DNA from: Aquabacter sp040049275
GTDB taxonomy: Bacteria; Pseudomonadota; Alphaproteobacteria; Rhizobiales; Xanthobacteraceae
Reading direction: 5' to 3'
Assembly: GCF_040049275.1 (NCBI RefSeq)
Contig: NZ_JBDZDT010000008.1
Coordinates: 248,001 to 312,000 of the forward strand
DNA length: 64,000 nucleotides
Shown here: one piece after another, positions 52,985-62,166 of the stretch
How positions within the stretch are numbered: the stretch's first letter is position 1
Layout of the letters: each line of letters starts with the position of its first letter
Translations under genes and position numbers: made by a program
Notes under the pieces: generated by a model
What the model was told of the DNA's origin: nothing
Seen by the model: the letters and a program-made list of their open reading frames with translations, nothing else
The model's database searches: none

Positions 52985-54388
52985 TTAGTCGGAAGAAACC
53001 GCCTGCCGCCAATCCTTGCCGTCGAGCAGCAGCTCCGGCTCGATGCTCTCCTCGCCCGGCACGCGGATGCGCTTGAAGCGCATCTCGGGGGCATCCAGCG
53101 GCTTCGTGGCGTCAAAGCCCATCTTGGCGCCCACACCATCGCGGGTGGAGGGATCGAGCCTGGAGCCGAGGCTCTCGGAGACGACCACCAGGTCGCGGTC
53201 CGCCTGGAACCGGGTCGCCAGCGCCCACTCCACCTCGGTGGGATTGTGGACGTCCACATCCTCGTCCACGACCGTCACATGCTTCACGTCGTAATGGGCG
53301 GCGAGCGCGCCCATGATGACGTTCTTCGCCTCGCCCTGGAAGCGGGTCCTCATCTGGACATAGAGGTGATAGCGGCACACGCCGCCGCGCGAGAGATGGA
53401 CATCCAGAACGCCGGGAAAGCTGCGCTGGAGATAGTCCAGGATGGTCCCTTCCCGTGGGATGGCGCCCAGCAGCAGATGCTCCAGTCCGCCGCCCACAAT
53501 GGTGTGGAACAGCGGCCGGCGGCGATGGGTGACCGCGTCGATCTGGATGACATGGCGCTCGGCCCGCTCGCCATAATATTGCGGGAACTCGCCGAACGGC
53601 CCCTCCGGCTCGCGCACCTTCGCGAGGATGCGGCCTTCCAGCACGATCTCGGCGGTGGCCGGCACGCGCAGCTCGCTGGTCAGGCACTTGGTCACTTCTA
53701 AGGGCGCACCATGGAGGCCACCGGCAATCTCCAGCTCGTCCTGGCCGAGCGGGGCTATGGCCTGAGAGGCAAGGAGCGTGAGCGGGTCGACGCCGATGAC
53801 GATGGCGATCGGCAGGTCTTCCCCCGCCATGTCGTAGTAAGCGAGGGTGTGGCGCGGCAGCAGCAGCGCCCCGAGCCGGTCCGGGCCCGACACCTGGAGC
53901 CGGTGGATGGCGACGTTCTGCGCCCCGCTTCGCGGATCGCGTGAGATCAGCAGTCCGGCGGTGATGTAGGCCCCGCTGTCGTGCTCGTTATGGGTGGGCA
54001 AGGGCAGCTGGCGGAACAGGTCCACATCCCGGTGCACGACCTCCTGCACCGGCGCCTCCGTCACCTCCCGCCAGGGGATTGGCGCACGCGCGGCCTGCTG
54101 AAAGCGCCGCAGCACCTCGGCGGGCGGCACCCCCATGGCCTCGGCGATCCAGCCGCGATCGGAGACCAGTCCCGAGATGACGGGCACCGCGTGGCCGTCC
54201 GGCGCGGGGAAGACGGTGGCCTTCTCGCCGTCCAGCCGCTTGGCGACGGCGGCCACCTCGAACGCCAGCTTCAGGCCGGGGCGCATCACGCCCAGACGGT
54301 CCGTGGCGGACAGACGGTCGAGCCATGCGCGCAGCGTCGTCACGGGGCGCAGCCCCTCCGCGCTGGTGGGATGCAGGGTCGTTTCCAT
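52985..54388 (-). CDS. UbiD-family prenyl-FMN-dependent decarboxylase
   Basis: About 467 residues. The active-site region EPEGPFGEFPQYYG carries the glutamate cluster of UbiD enzymes, with upstream NVAIHRLQVSGPDRLGALLL and the metal/prFMN region IAIVIGVDPLTLLASQAIAP. These enzymes (de)carboxylate aromatic or alpha,beta-unsaturated acids and need prenylated FMN made by UbiX; no ubiX-like gene is in the window. The frame opens at GTG 54427, with ATGs at 54403 and 54388; I use 54388 because similarity begins near TTLRAWLDRL. It is divergent from a LysR gene, its probable regulator, so it is more likely catabolic than for ubiquinone synthesis. Confidence 0.85.
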   Translation of the reverse strand: METTLHPTSAEGLRPVTTLRAWLDRLSATDRLGVMRPGLKLAFEVAAVAKRLDGEKATVFPAPDGHAVPVISGLVSDRGWIAEAMGVPPAEVLRRFQQAARAPIPWREVTEAPVQEVVHRDVDLFRQLPLPTHNEHDSGAYITAGLLISRDPRSGAQNVAIHRLQVSGPDRLGALLLPRHTLAYYDMAGEDLPIAIVIGVDPLTLLASQAIAPLGQDELEIAGGLHGAPLEVTKCLTSELRVPATAEIVLEGRILAKVREPEGPFGEFPQYYGERAERHVIQIDAVTHRRRPLFHTIVGGGLEHLLLGAIPREGTILDYLQRSFPGVLDVHLSRGGVCRYHLYVQMRTRFQGEAKNVIMGALAAHYDVKHVTVVDEDVDVHNPTEVEWALATRFQADRDLVVVSESLGSRLDPSTRDGVGAKMGFDATKPLDAPEMRFKRIRVPGEESIEPELLLDGKDWRQAVSSD

Positions 54389-54481
54389 CTGAAGGCCGTC
54401 CATTCCCGGCGCGACATGCGCCGCCACCTCAAAGGCTAGCGGCAGGCTCTTCCTTCTGCGAATAGTTTCTGATGATTTCCC

Positions 54482-54506
54482 CTATCAGCATCAGCTATCG
54501 TGATAG
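54482..54506. promoter_or_regulatory. Candidate LysR-binding inverted repeat, UbiD/LysR divergent gap
   Basis: CTATCA and TGATAG are 6-bp inverted arms with a 13-base spacer, 26 bp before the LysR start. The spacing and AT-richer sequence are typical for a LysR autoregulatory site. Confidence 0.45.
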
Positions 54507-54531
54507 ACGAGACCATCTCCAGGAGCGCCCG

Positions 54532-55476
54532 ATGGACATCCGCCAGCTCAGTTATTTCGTCAGCCTCTGCGAGGAAGGCTCCACCACGCGGGCGGCGCGG
54601 CGCATGAACGTGGTGCAGCCCGCGCTCTCCATGCAGATCACCAAGCTGGAGGATGAGTTCGGCCAGAAGCTGTTTGACCGCAGTGCCCACGGAATGGTGC
54701 CGACACCCGCCGGGCAGATGGCCTATCGGCTGTTCGCGCCCATATTGCGGGACCTCGCGGATGCCAAGCAGCAGGTCGCGAGCCGCTCCGGCGAGGTCAG
54801 CGGACGCATCGCCATCGGCCTCGTGTCCTCGGTGACCATGAGCGTCCTTGCGCGCACGCTCGCGCTCTTCACCTCGCAATATCCCGAGGTCGAAATCTCG
54901 GTCTGCGACGGCTATTCCAGCGCCCTTGTGGACGCGGTGCGCGGCGGGACGCTGGACTTCGCGCTGGTCAACAAGACGCGCGGCCGCTCGGACCTCCTCT
55001 CCACCGACATCCTCGAGGAAGAGTTTGTCCTCGTCACCGCCAGCGAGGGGCCGCACCGGCTCCCGGCGCAAGTGGCGCTGCGCGACGTCAGCACCCTGCC
55101 GCTGATCCTGCCGTCCAAGCGCAATGGATTGCGCCTCATCATCGACAGGATCGCAGAAGACGAGGACATCGAGCTGCCCGTGAAGCTGGAGGTTGACGCC
55201 ATCGCCGCCATTGAAGAACTGCTGCGGGCCTCCCGCTGGACCACCATCCTCCCCGCCATCGCGGTTCGCCGGGGCCTCGCGGACGGCAGCCTGAGGGCGC
55301 ATCGCCTCGTCGCGCCGCGCGTCGCCCGCCAGATCGTGTGCGTGCACAATCCCCGCCGCCCGCTCTCGGAGGCCGCGCGCCTGTTCGTGGACGTCATCTC
55401 GCAGGAGCTATCCGCCGCCGCGACCCAGTTGCACGGGGGGCTCGGATCTCCCCCCGCGCGGCGCAAGCGCCGATAA
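54532..55476 (+). CDS. LysR-family transcriptional regulator
   Basis: A 314-residue LTTR. The N-terminus MDIRQLSYFVSLCEEGSTTR followed by RRMNVVQPALSMQITKLEDE and LFDRSAHGMVPTPAGQ is a clear winged helix of the Nac/CynR-like branch. The effector domain begins RIAIGLVSSVTMSVLARTLA. The ATG at 54532 is preceded by AGGAG; an upstream ATG at 54472 has none. It is divergent from the UbiD gene and followed by an orphan Bug gene, so both are plausible targets. Confidence 0.92.
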   Translation: MDIRQLSYFVSLCEEGSTTRAARRMNVVQPALSMQITKLEDEFGQKLFDRSAHGMVPTPAGQMAYRLFAPILRDLADAKQQVASRSGEVSGRIAIGLVSSVTMSVLARTLALFTSQYPEVEISVCDGYSSALVDAVRGGTLDFALVNKTRGRSDLLSTDILEEEFVLVTASEGPHRLPAQVALRDVSTLPLILPSKRNGLRLIIDRIAEDEDIELPVKLEVDAIAAIEELLRASRWTTILPAIAVRRGLADGSLRAHRLVAPRVARQIVCVHNPRRPLSEAARLFVDVISQELSAAATQLHGGLGSPPARRKRR

Positions 55477-55587
55477 TCACCGGCACGACACCCCTATATC
55501 AGCGCTTATTATTACTGGCAGGCAACATTACGCCTTATGGTGATTGGAACAAAGAACACTGCGGTCCAAGATCATCTAGGGGGTTTG

Positions 55588-56568
55588 ATGCGCCACACTG
55601 CCCGCGACCTGCTGGCTGCGATTTCCGCCGCCGCGGCTCTCGCCATCGCCACGCCTGCCCTCGCGCAGTCCTATCCCGACCGCCCGGTCAAGCTCATCAT
55701 GCCGTTCGGCGCCGGCAGCGCCAGCGACTCCATCGCACGCATCGTGGCGGACGGGCTCGGCCCGCGGCTGGGCCAGCGCATCATCGTGGAGAACCGGCCC
55801 GGCGCGGGCGGCAACACCGGGACAGCGGCGGCCGCGAAGGCCGCGCCGGACGGCTACACGCTGGTGTTCGCGGCGCCCGGACCGTTTGTGATCAACCGCA
55901 CTCTGGGCGGGCTTCCCTACGATCCGGAAAAGGATTTCGAACCCATCTCGCTGGTGGCCAAGCTGGTGAATGTCCTGGTGGTGAACCCCAGCAAGATCCC
56001 GGTGAAGACGGTCCCCGAATTCATCGCCTATGTGCGCTCGAAGCCCGGACAGATCAGCTATTCCTCCGTGGGGCTCGGCTCCTCGCAGCATCTGGCGGCG
56101 GCCTATTTCGACATCGTCGCGGGCACGCAGATGCAACACGTTCCCTACCCCTCAGGCAGCCAGCTCGCCATCGACCTCGTCTCCGGCGAGGTGCCGGTGA
56201 GCTTCCAGCTCATTCCCAACGTGTCCTCGCAGCTCGCGGCGGGCCAAGTGCGCGCGCTCGCGGTCACCACCAAGACGCGGAGCAAGGCGCTCCCAGACGT
56301 GCCGACCATGGCCGAGCAGGGCGTGGCGGACTACGAATCCTACGCTTGGTTCGGCATCGCCGCCCCGGCGGGCACGCCCCAGGCGGTGATCGACCGCCTG
56401 AACCGCGAGATCGTCGCCACCGTGGCGGACCCCGCCGTGCAGAAGCGCCTGATCGAGATCGGCGTCGAGCCCGACAGCTCCACGCCGGCGCAGTTCAAGG
56501 CATTCATCGCGGCGGAATCGGTGAAATGGGCCGACATCATCGCCAAAGCGGGGATCAAGCTGAATTGA
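55588..56568 (+). CDS. Bug/TctC-family periplasmic binding protein (orphan)
   Basis: A 326-residue solute receptor. The signal peptide is LLAAISAAAALAIATPALAQ, and the mature protein begins SYPDRPVKLIMPFGAGSASD. Family signatures GAGGNTGTAAAAKAAPDGYT and QHVPYPSGSQLAIDLVSGEV are present. The ATG at 55588 has GGGGG upstream. No TctA/TctB genes are adjacent. It may bind the substrate or product of the UbiD enzyme, act in signalling, or share a permease encoded elsewhere. Confidence 0.92.
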   Translation: MRHTARDLLAAISAAAALAIATPALAQSYPDRPVKLIMPFGAGSASDSIARIVADGLGPRLGQRIIVENRPGAGGNTGTAAAAKAAPDGYTLVFAAPGPFVINRTLGGLPYDPEKDFEPISLVAKLVNVLVVNPSKIPVKTVPEFIAYVRSKPGQISYSSVGLGSSQHLAAAYFDIVAGTQMQHVPYPSGSQLAIDLVSGEVPVSFQLIPNVSSQLAAGQVRALAVTTKTRSKALPDVPTMAEQGVADYESYAWFGIAAPAGTPQAVIDRLNREIVATVADPAVQKRLIEIGVEPDSSTPAQFKAFIAAESVKWADIIAKAGIKLN

Positions 56569-56625
56569 GGCTGGCCCTTCGGCCCCGTGCTCCTCCAGGG
56601 AGGACGGCGCCGCGTTCCGAGGAAT

Positions 56626-57333
56626 TCAGAGCGCGAGCACCGACAGCAGCTTTTCCCGGTCGGCGGCCTCTTCCCCGTCCCCCGCGAGCACCACCTGCCC
56701 GCGCTCGATGACAATGAAGCGGTCGGTGACCGCCAGCGCCTCGTGCACGTTCTGCTCCACCAGGAGCACAATGGCGCCCCGGTCGCGCAGCTCGCGCACG
56801 ATGGCGAACACCTCCGCCACGATCATGGGCGCGAGGCCCTCGCTCGGCTCGTCCACCAGCACCAGGCGCGGCTCGCCCACGAGGACGCGGGCCATGGCCA
56901 GCATCTGCTGCTCGCCGCCCGACAGCGTCGTGCCGAGCTGCCTGCGCCGCTCGCGCAGGCGGGGGAAGCGGTCGTAGATACTATCGATGGCGGAACGCTC
57001 GGCGGACGCGGAGCGCCCGCGCACCTGGAGCAGGCCCAGCTCCAGGTTCTCCTGCACGGTGAGGCCTGGGAAGATGCGCCGGTCTTCCGGCACGAACCCC
57101 ACTCCGAGCCGGCAGATGCTATCAGGCGAAAGCCCCTCCAGCTTCGCGTCGCCGAGGCGTATCCGCCCCTGCGTCGGCCGGACCCAGCCGGCGATGGTCT
57201 TCAGGAGCGTGGTCTTGCCGACACCGTTGCGGCCGAAGATGCCGACCACCTCGCCGGGCTCGGCGTTCAGGTCGATGCCCTGGATGACGTGGCTGAGCCC
57301 GTAATGGGTGTGGAGTCCTTCGATGGCGAGCAT
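56626..57333 (-). CDS. ABC transporter ATP-binding protein, LivF type
   Basis: A 235-residue ATPase. Walker A is GIFGRNGVGKTTLLKTIAG, the signature LSGGEQQMLAMARVLV, and Walker B LVLVDEPSEGLAPMIV. The frame is open upstream to 57597 inside the LivG gene, but ATG 57333 starts MLAIEGLHTHYG, the usual LivF N-terminus, and overlaps the LivG stop by one base. It is the last gene of the operon of at least eight genes that begins beyond the window. Confidence 0.92.
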   Translation of the reverse strand: MLAIEGLHTHYGLSHVIQGIDLNAEPGEVVGIFGRNGVGKTTLLKTIAGWVRPTQGRIRLGDAKLEGLSPDSICRLGVGFVPEDRRIFPGLTVQENLELGLLQVRGRSASAERSAIDSIYDRFPRLRERRRQLGTTLSGGEQQMLAMARVLVGEPRLVLVDEPSEGLAPMIVAEVFAIVRELRDRGAIVLLVEQNVHEALAVTDRFIVIERGQVVLAGDGEEAADREKLLSVLAL

Positions 57334-58091
57334 CAGGCGTGTCCGAAATAGGCGGCCTGCACCGCAGGGTCCGCGCGCACCACGGCCGGGGGGCCTTCGG
57401 CGAGCTTGCGGCCCTGGTGCATGACGACGACGTGGTCGGAAAGCTCCATGACGAGCCCAATATCGTGCTCGATGAGCAGCACGCTCACATCCTGCGTGAG
57501 CGCGCGCACCAGGGTCGCGGTCTCGGCGGTGTCGGTGTGGCTCATGCCCTGGGTGGGCTCGTCCAGCAGCAGGATGGTGGGCTCGGAGGCGAGGCACACG
57601 GCGATCTCCAGCCGGCGCTGGTCGCCATGGGAGAGGTTGCCGGCGAGCTCGTCCCGCTTGTGGGTGAGCTGGAAGCGCTCCAGCATCTCCTGCGTCTTCA
57701 CCCGCGCCCGCACTGACGAGCGGATGGGCAGCAGCGCACGCGAGGCGGGCTCCAGGACCTGCGCGGCGAGGCGTAGGTTTTCCGCCACCGTCAGTTCGAA
57801 GAACAGGTTGGTGATCTGGAACGAGCGCGACAGGCCGGCCGCCTTGGTGCGGGCCGGCCGCGCGCCCGTCATGTCCACGCCGTTGATGCGCACGCGGCCG
57901 GAATGCGGCTTCAGGGCGCCGCTGATCAGGTTGAACAAGGTGGACTTGCCGGCCCCATTGGGGCCGATGACGGTGGTGATGCGGTGCTTCTCGGCCGAAA
58001 AGCTCACATCGTCCACGGCCCTGAGGCCGCCGAAGGCGATGGAGAGGCCGCTGACCTCCAGAACGGGATGGCTCATGGCGGGCTGGCTCAT
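57333..58091 (-). CDS. ABC transporter ATP-binding protein, LivG type
   Basis: A 252-residue ATPase. It has Walker A TVIGPNGAGKSTLFNLISG, the post-Q-loop region SRSFQITNLFFELTVAENLR, signature LSHGDQRRLEIAVCLA and Walker B ILLLDEPTQGMSHTDT. The start at 58091 (MSQPAMSHPVLEVSGL) overlaps the LivM stop; a second ATG at 58076 is also possible. It pairs with the LivF-type ATPase. Confidence 0.92.
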   Translation of the reverse strand: MSQPAMSHPVLEVSGLSIAFGGLRAVDDVSFSAEKHRITTVIGPNGAGKSTLFNLISGALKPHSGRVRINGVDMTGARPARTKAAGLSRSFQITNLFFELTVAENLRLAAQVLEPASRALLPIRSSVRARVKTQEMLERFQLTHKRDELAGNLSHGDQRRLEIAVCLASEPTILLLDEPTQGMSHTDTAETATLVRALTQDVSVLLIEHDIGLVMELSDHVVVMHQGRKLAEGPPAVVRADPAVQAAYFGHA

Positions 58092-59116
58092 GGCTTGGCC
58101 TTTCCGGGTTCGAGGCCGACCGGCGGCTCTTCCTTCACGGGGCGTCCCAGCGCGCGGACCACGTAGGGCCGCACGAAGCCCACAAGCCCCTTCGGGAAGA
58201 ACAGAACGGCGGCCATGAACAGGGCGCCGATGACGATCTGGTGGTGCTCGGTCCAGCTCCCGACGAACGACTTCACGATGATGAGGAGGATCGAGCCATA
58301 GAGCGCGCCCACCAGCGTGCCGACGCCGCCGAGGATCACCGAGATGACGGCATTGCCGGAGGTCATGAAGAACATCAGCTCCGGCGAGACGAAGCCGCGC
58401 AGCATGGGATAGAGCGCGCCCGACAGGCCCGCGATCACGCCCGCCAGCAGGTAGCAGGCCATGCGCGCGCGCCACACCGAATAGCCGAGGAACGGCACGC
58501 GCCGCTCATTGGCCTTGATGGCGGTGAGGACGCGGCCGAACGGCGTGTCCAGCAGGTAGGCGGTGAGCGCATAGAGCCCCATGATCACCGCCAGCACGAT
58601 GAGGAAGAAGCCCACCGGATTGCCCGCCGAGACATGGAACGGCCCAAGGCCGATGTCGATCACCGGGATGCCGATCATGCCGTCCGAGGCGCCGAGCTCG
58701 CGGGTGTTGTAGACGATCTTGGCGACCACCTGCGCCATGCCGAAGGTGATGAGGGCGAAATAGACCCCGCGCACCCGGTTGGCGATCAGCCCGCCGATGA
58801 GCGCCGCGAGGAAGCTCGCCCCACCCGCCGCCGCCATGGCAAGCCAGAAGGACGGCACCTTCATGAGCACCAGCGCGGAGACATAGGCGCCGATGCCGAA
58901 ATAGAGCGCCTGGCCGAGCGAGAGCGCGCCGGAATAGCCGAGCAGCAGGTCCACCGACAGAGCGAGCCCAGCAAAGATCAGCGCCTCGGTGCCGAGCCTG
59001 AGGTAGAAGGTGTCGCCGACGAGCGCGCCCACCACAGCAAGGCCGAGCGCGCACACGACGAGGAGGCCGGCGAGCACATGGCTCGCGCGCATGGAGAGGG
59101 TCAGGCGGTCATGCAT
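58088..59116 (-). CDS. ABC transporter permease, LivM type
   Basis: A 342-residue membrane subunit with about ten hydrophobic helices. Typical LivM motifs are LLLGYSGALSLGQALYFGIG, RGVYFALITFGMAQVVAKIV and GVIAGLSGALYPMLRGFVSP. It forms the channel with the LivH-type permease, whose stop it overlaps by 8 bp, and is overlapped in turn by LivG. Confidence 0.92.
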   Translation of the reverse strand: MHDRLTLSMRASHVLAGLLVVCALGLAVVGALVGDTFYLRLGTEALIFAGLALSVDLLLGYSGALSLGQALYFGIGAYVSALVLMKVPSFWLAMAAAGGASFLAALIGGLIANRVRGVYFALITFGMAQVVAKIVYNTRELGASDGMIGIPVIDIGLGPFHVSAGNPVGFFLIVLAVIMGLYALTAYLLDTPFGRVLTAIKANERRVPFLGYSVWRARMACYLLAGVIAGLSGALYPMLRGFVSPELMFFMTSGNAVISVILGGVGTLVGALYGSILLIIVKSFVGSWTEHHQIVIGALFMAAVLFFPKGLVGFVRPYVVRALGRPVKEEPPVGLEPGKAKP

Positions 59117-59999
59117 GGCCGAGCCGCCCGAACAGGCCCTGGGGCCGGAAAACGAGGAAGGCCACCATGGTGCCGAACACGATCGGGTCGGTCCAGACCG
59201 GCGAGATCACGAGGCTCGCCAGCGCCTGCACCTGGGTGAGCAGCAGGCCCGCGACCACCGCGCCCCAGATGGAGCCCATGCCGCCGACGATGACCACGGT
59301 GAAGGCGAGCAGGATGAAGTCCCGCCCCATGGTGGGGAACACCGAGTAGATGGGCGCCAATAGCACCCCGGCGAGGCCCGCCAGCGCGACACCAAAGGCA
59401 AAGGTGCCGGCATAGACCCACGAGACCGGCACGCCGAGCGAGGCGGCCATGTGGCTGTCATAGGCCGCCGCCCGCACCATGGCGCCGAGGCGGGTGCGGT
59501 AGACCACATAAGCCACTGCGAGAATGATCAAAACGCCCACCACGATCAGGAACAGCCGGTAGTTGGGCAGCAGCACGCCGAGGATCTCGGTGGCGCCGGG
59601 GATGGGGGTCGACGGGCGCTGGGTGTTCGGGCCGAACACAACCTTCAGGAGATCCTCGACGATCAGTGCGAGGCCGAAGGTGACGAGCAATGTCGTCACA
59701 TGCCGGTCCTTGCTGTGGAAGGCCTTGCGGATGAGCAGGCGCTCCACCGCCGCGCCGAGCGGCAGCATCAGGATCGGCACCAGCACCAGAAGGAGCCAGA
59801 AGTTGATCTGCGCCGCGCCGAGCGCCAGCGCGACATAGGCGCCGATGGCGTAGAACTCGCCGTGGCTCATATTGATGACGTCGAGCAGGCCGAAGATGAT
59901 GGTCAGTCCCAGCGCCACCAGCACCACGGCGATGCCGAGCGCGAGCCCGTTCACCATCTGGGGCGCGAGGACGAACTGCAAATAGTCAAAGGCGGTCAT
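59109..59999 (-). CDS. ABC transporter permease, LivH type
   Basis: A 296-residue permease. ATG 59999 gives MTAFDYLQFVLAPQMVNGLA and is followed by LGLTIIFGLLDVINMSHGEF, the LivH signature. The coupling region is MVRAAAYDSHMAASLGVPVS. The frame opens further upstream to 60152 but only with low-complexity sequence. It lies 61 bp after the binding-protein gene. Confidence 0.92.
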   Translation of the reverse strand: MTAFDYLQFVLAPQMVNGLALGIAVVLVALGLTIIFGLLDVINMSHGEFYAIGAYVALALGAAQINFWLLLVLVPILMLPLGAAVERLLIRKAFHSKDRHVTTLLVTFGLALIVEDLLKVVFGPNTQRPSTPIPGATEILGVLLPNYRLFLIVVGVLIILAVAYVVYRTRLGAMVRAAAYDSHMAASLGVPVSWVYAGTFAFGVALAGLAGVLLAPIYSVFPTMGRDFILLAFTVVIVGGMGSIWGAVVAGLLLTQVQALASLVISPVWTDPIVFGTMVAFLVFRPQGLFGRLGHA

Positions 60000-60060
60000 G
60001 TCCGGCCTCCCGGCCGTCGGAGAAGGCGCCGCCGCGAGGACCGCGGCGGCGTTGGAGGCG

Positions 60061-61248
60061 TCAGAAACGGGTGCAGGCGTCGGGCCCGATGGCCGCGTCC
60101 GCGGGCACCTGGGCGATGATGTCGAACTTGCCCTTGGTGATGCGCACCACATACATGGGCTGCATCGCCTGGTGGTCGCCGGCGCGGATGGTCTTGGTGC
60201 CCTGCGGGGTCTGCCAGGACAGGCCTTCCAGTGCGGCGCGCACCTTGTCCGTGTCGGTCGCGCCGGCCTTCTCCACCGCGGCCTTGTAGGCGTAGAGCAG
60301 GCCGTAGCTGTCAGCGCCGTAGAGGTCGGGGTCGGTCTTGTAGGCGTCCTGGAACGCCTTCACGAACGCCTTGTTCTCGGGCGTGTCGATCTGCGGCGAA
60401 TAGCCGACGCCGGTGGCGAAGCCTTCCGCCGCCGCGCCGATGGCGCCGATGTTCTGCGACGTCACGGTGCCCGAGGCGCCCACCACGGTGATGGTGCTCA
60501 GCAGCCCGAAATCCTGGAGCTGGGTGAGCAGGCGCACCGTGTCGTTGCCGGCCACCGAGGTGTAGAGCACCTGCGGGCGAGCGGCGCGGATCTGGCCGAA
60601 ATACTGGGTGTAGTCCTTCGAATCCAGCGGCGCGAACACTTCGCCGGACGACTTCGCCCCGTCCTTCTCGGCCGAGGCCTTGAAGGCGGCCACGGTGGAA
60701 CGACCCATCTCATAATCGGGGCCGAGATAGAACACGTTCGCCTGCGGCTTGGTCTTGGAGAGCCACGCCGCGAGTGCCGCCGACTGCTGGCCGGCGCGCG
60801 CATTGACGCGGAACATGTTGGGCGAGCACTTGTCGGTGGTGATGGAATCCGCGAACGACACGGTCGTCGCCGCCAGCTTGGCGTTGCGCTCGGCCAGCTG
60901 CGCCACCGCAAGCGTAGAGCCGGAATTCACCGTGCCGGTGAGGAAGTCCACCTTCTCCACCTGGAATAGCTTCTCGGCCTTCTGGACGGCGACGGCGGGG
61001 TTCGCCTCCTCGTCCTCGAAGATCAGCGAGACCGGCCGCCCGGCGATGCCGCCCGCCGCGTTGATCTGCTTTGCCGCCAGCTCCAGGCCCCAGCGGACCT
61101 GCTGGCCGATGGGCGTGTAGGTGCCCGAGAGCGGCGTCACCACGCCAATCTTGATGGGCGCCGGCTGCTGGGCGACGGCAGTGGCCGCAAGCGCGGTTGC
61201 GCCGACGAGGCCAGCGGCCAGCGTGCGAAAAATAGTCTTTCCGTTCAT
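60061..61248 (-). CDS. Branched-chain-amino-acid-type ABC transporter substrate-binding protein
   Basis: A 395-residue periplasmic receptor. The signal peptide FRTLAAGLVGATALAATAVA precedes QQPAPIKIGVVTPLSGTYTP, the LivK-type start. Further marks are QVRWGLELAAKQINAAGGIA, FLTGTVNSGSTLAVAQLAER and the C-terminal SWQTPQGTKTIRAGDHQAMQ, a pattern common in receptors for aromatic or other acids as well as amino acids. In an operon with acyl-CoA ligase and enoyl-CoA hydratase, an aromatic or alicyclic acid is the likely ligand. Confidence 0.9.
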   Translation of the reverse strand: MNGKTIFRTLAAGLVGATALAATAVAQQPAPIKIGVVTPLSGTYTPIGQQVRWGLELAAKQINAAGGIAGRPVSLIFEDEEANPAVAVQKAEKLFQVEKVDFLTGTVNSGSTLAVAQLAERNAKLAATTVSFADSITTDKCSPNMFRVNARAGQQSAALAAWLSKTKPQANVFYLGPDYEMGRSTVAAFKASAEKDGAKSSGEVFAPLDSKDYTQYFGQIRAARPQVLYTSVAGNDTVRLLTQLQDFGLLSTITVVGASGTVTSQNIGAIGAAAEGFATGVGYSPQIDTPENKAFVKAFQDAYKTDPDLYGADSYGLLYAYKAAVEKAGATDTDKVRAALEGLSWQTPQGTKTIRAGDHQAMQPMYVVRITKGKFDIIAQVPADAAIGPDACTRF

Positions 61249-61338
61249 GGTCGTTCCCTCCGTTTCGGCCGTTGTTGCTCCGGGCGGCCACCCGGTGAGA
61301 TCACCCCGCGGCCCATGCGGCCACGGGGCTTGAAGGCA

Positions 61339-62136
61339 TCAGCTCCCGCGGAAGTTCGGCGGGCGCTTCGCGTGGAACGCCTCGACGCCCTCGCGGAAAT
61401 CGTCCGACTGGCGCAGGCGGCTGTAGCAGTGGCCCTCCAGCTCGATGGCGATGGCGAGCGAGGAATCCTCGGTGTCGTTGAGCAGCTTCTTCGCGGTGCG
61501 CTGGGCGATGGGCGAGAAGCTGCGCAGCTCGTCCACGAGGCGGTCCGTGGCGGCTTCCAGCTCGGCGTCGGGCACGCATTCGGTGGCGATGCCCCAGTCC
61601 AGCGCCTGCTTGCCGGAGATGCGCTTGGAGCGCATCACGATGTCCTTGGTGCGGGTGATGCCGATGATCTTCTGCAGCCGCGCCGAGCCGCCGGAACCGG
61701 GGATCTGGCCAAGCTTCTGCTCGGGCAGCGCGTATTGGCAGGTTTCCGAGACGATGCGGAAGTCGCAGGCGAGCGAGATCTCGAAGCCGACGCCGAAGGT
61801 GTAGCCGCGGTTCGCGACGATCACCGGCTTGGAACAGCGGGCGGGGGCGGCGATGTTCCAGGCGAGCTTGGAGACGTGCTCGGGCGAGGCCTCCAGGAAG
61901 CCCCTGATGTAGCCGCCGGAGGAGAAGTGCTCGCCCACCGCGCGCAGCACGATGATGCGCACGCTCGGATCGGCGTCGAGCGCCTCGAACGCCACGCGGA
62001 GCTGGTCGCGCTGGGGCATGGAGACGGTGTTCATGGGCGCGCGGTCGAGGATGATGTCGGCACGCTCGCGCGCGGCGTCGATCTCGATGCGGAAGCCGTC
62101 GAGCTCGGCGGGAAGGGTGGGAGTGATGGCGGTCAT
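61339..62136 (-). CDS. Enoyl-CoA hydratase/isomerase (crotonase) family protein
   Basis: A 265-residue crotonase-fold enzyme. The first oxyanion segment is GEHFSSGGYIRGFLEA, and the second is GYTFGVGFEISLACDFRI with Glu where hydratases place one catalytic Glu. YALPEQKLGQIPGSGGSARL carries the other usual Glu position. The oxyanion loop (FSSGGY in place of FSAGGD) departs from common hydratases, so it may use a special CoA thioester. Located 30 bp from the acyl-CoA ligase and upstream of the Liv importer in the same operon, it fits breakdown of an imported acid as its CoA ester. Confidence 0.87.
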   Translation of the reverse strand: MTAITPTLPAELDGFRIEIDAARERADIILDRAPMNTVSMPQRDQLRVAFEALDADPSVRIIVLRAVGEHFSSGGYIRGFLEASPEHVSKLAWNIAAPARCSKPVIVANRGYTFGVGFEISLACDFRIVSETCQYALPEQKLGQIPGSGGSARLQKIIGITRTKDIVMRSKRISGKQALDWGIATECVPDAELEAATDRLVDELRSFSPIAQRTAKKLLNDTEDSSLAIAIELEGHCYSRLRQSDDFREGVEAFHAKRPPNFRGS

Positions 62137-62166
62137 GGAATGGTCCTCAGGGTTTTGAAAAGGGGA

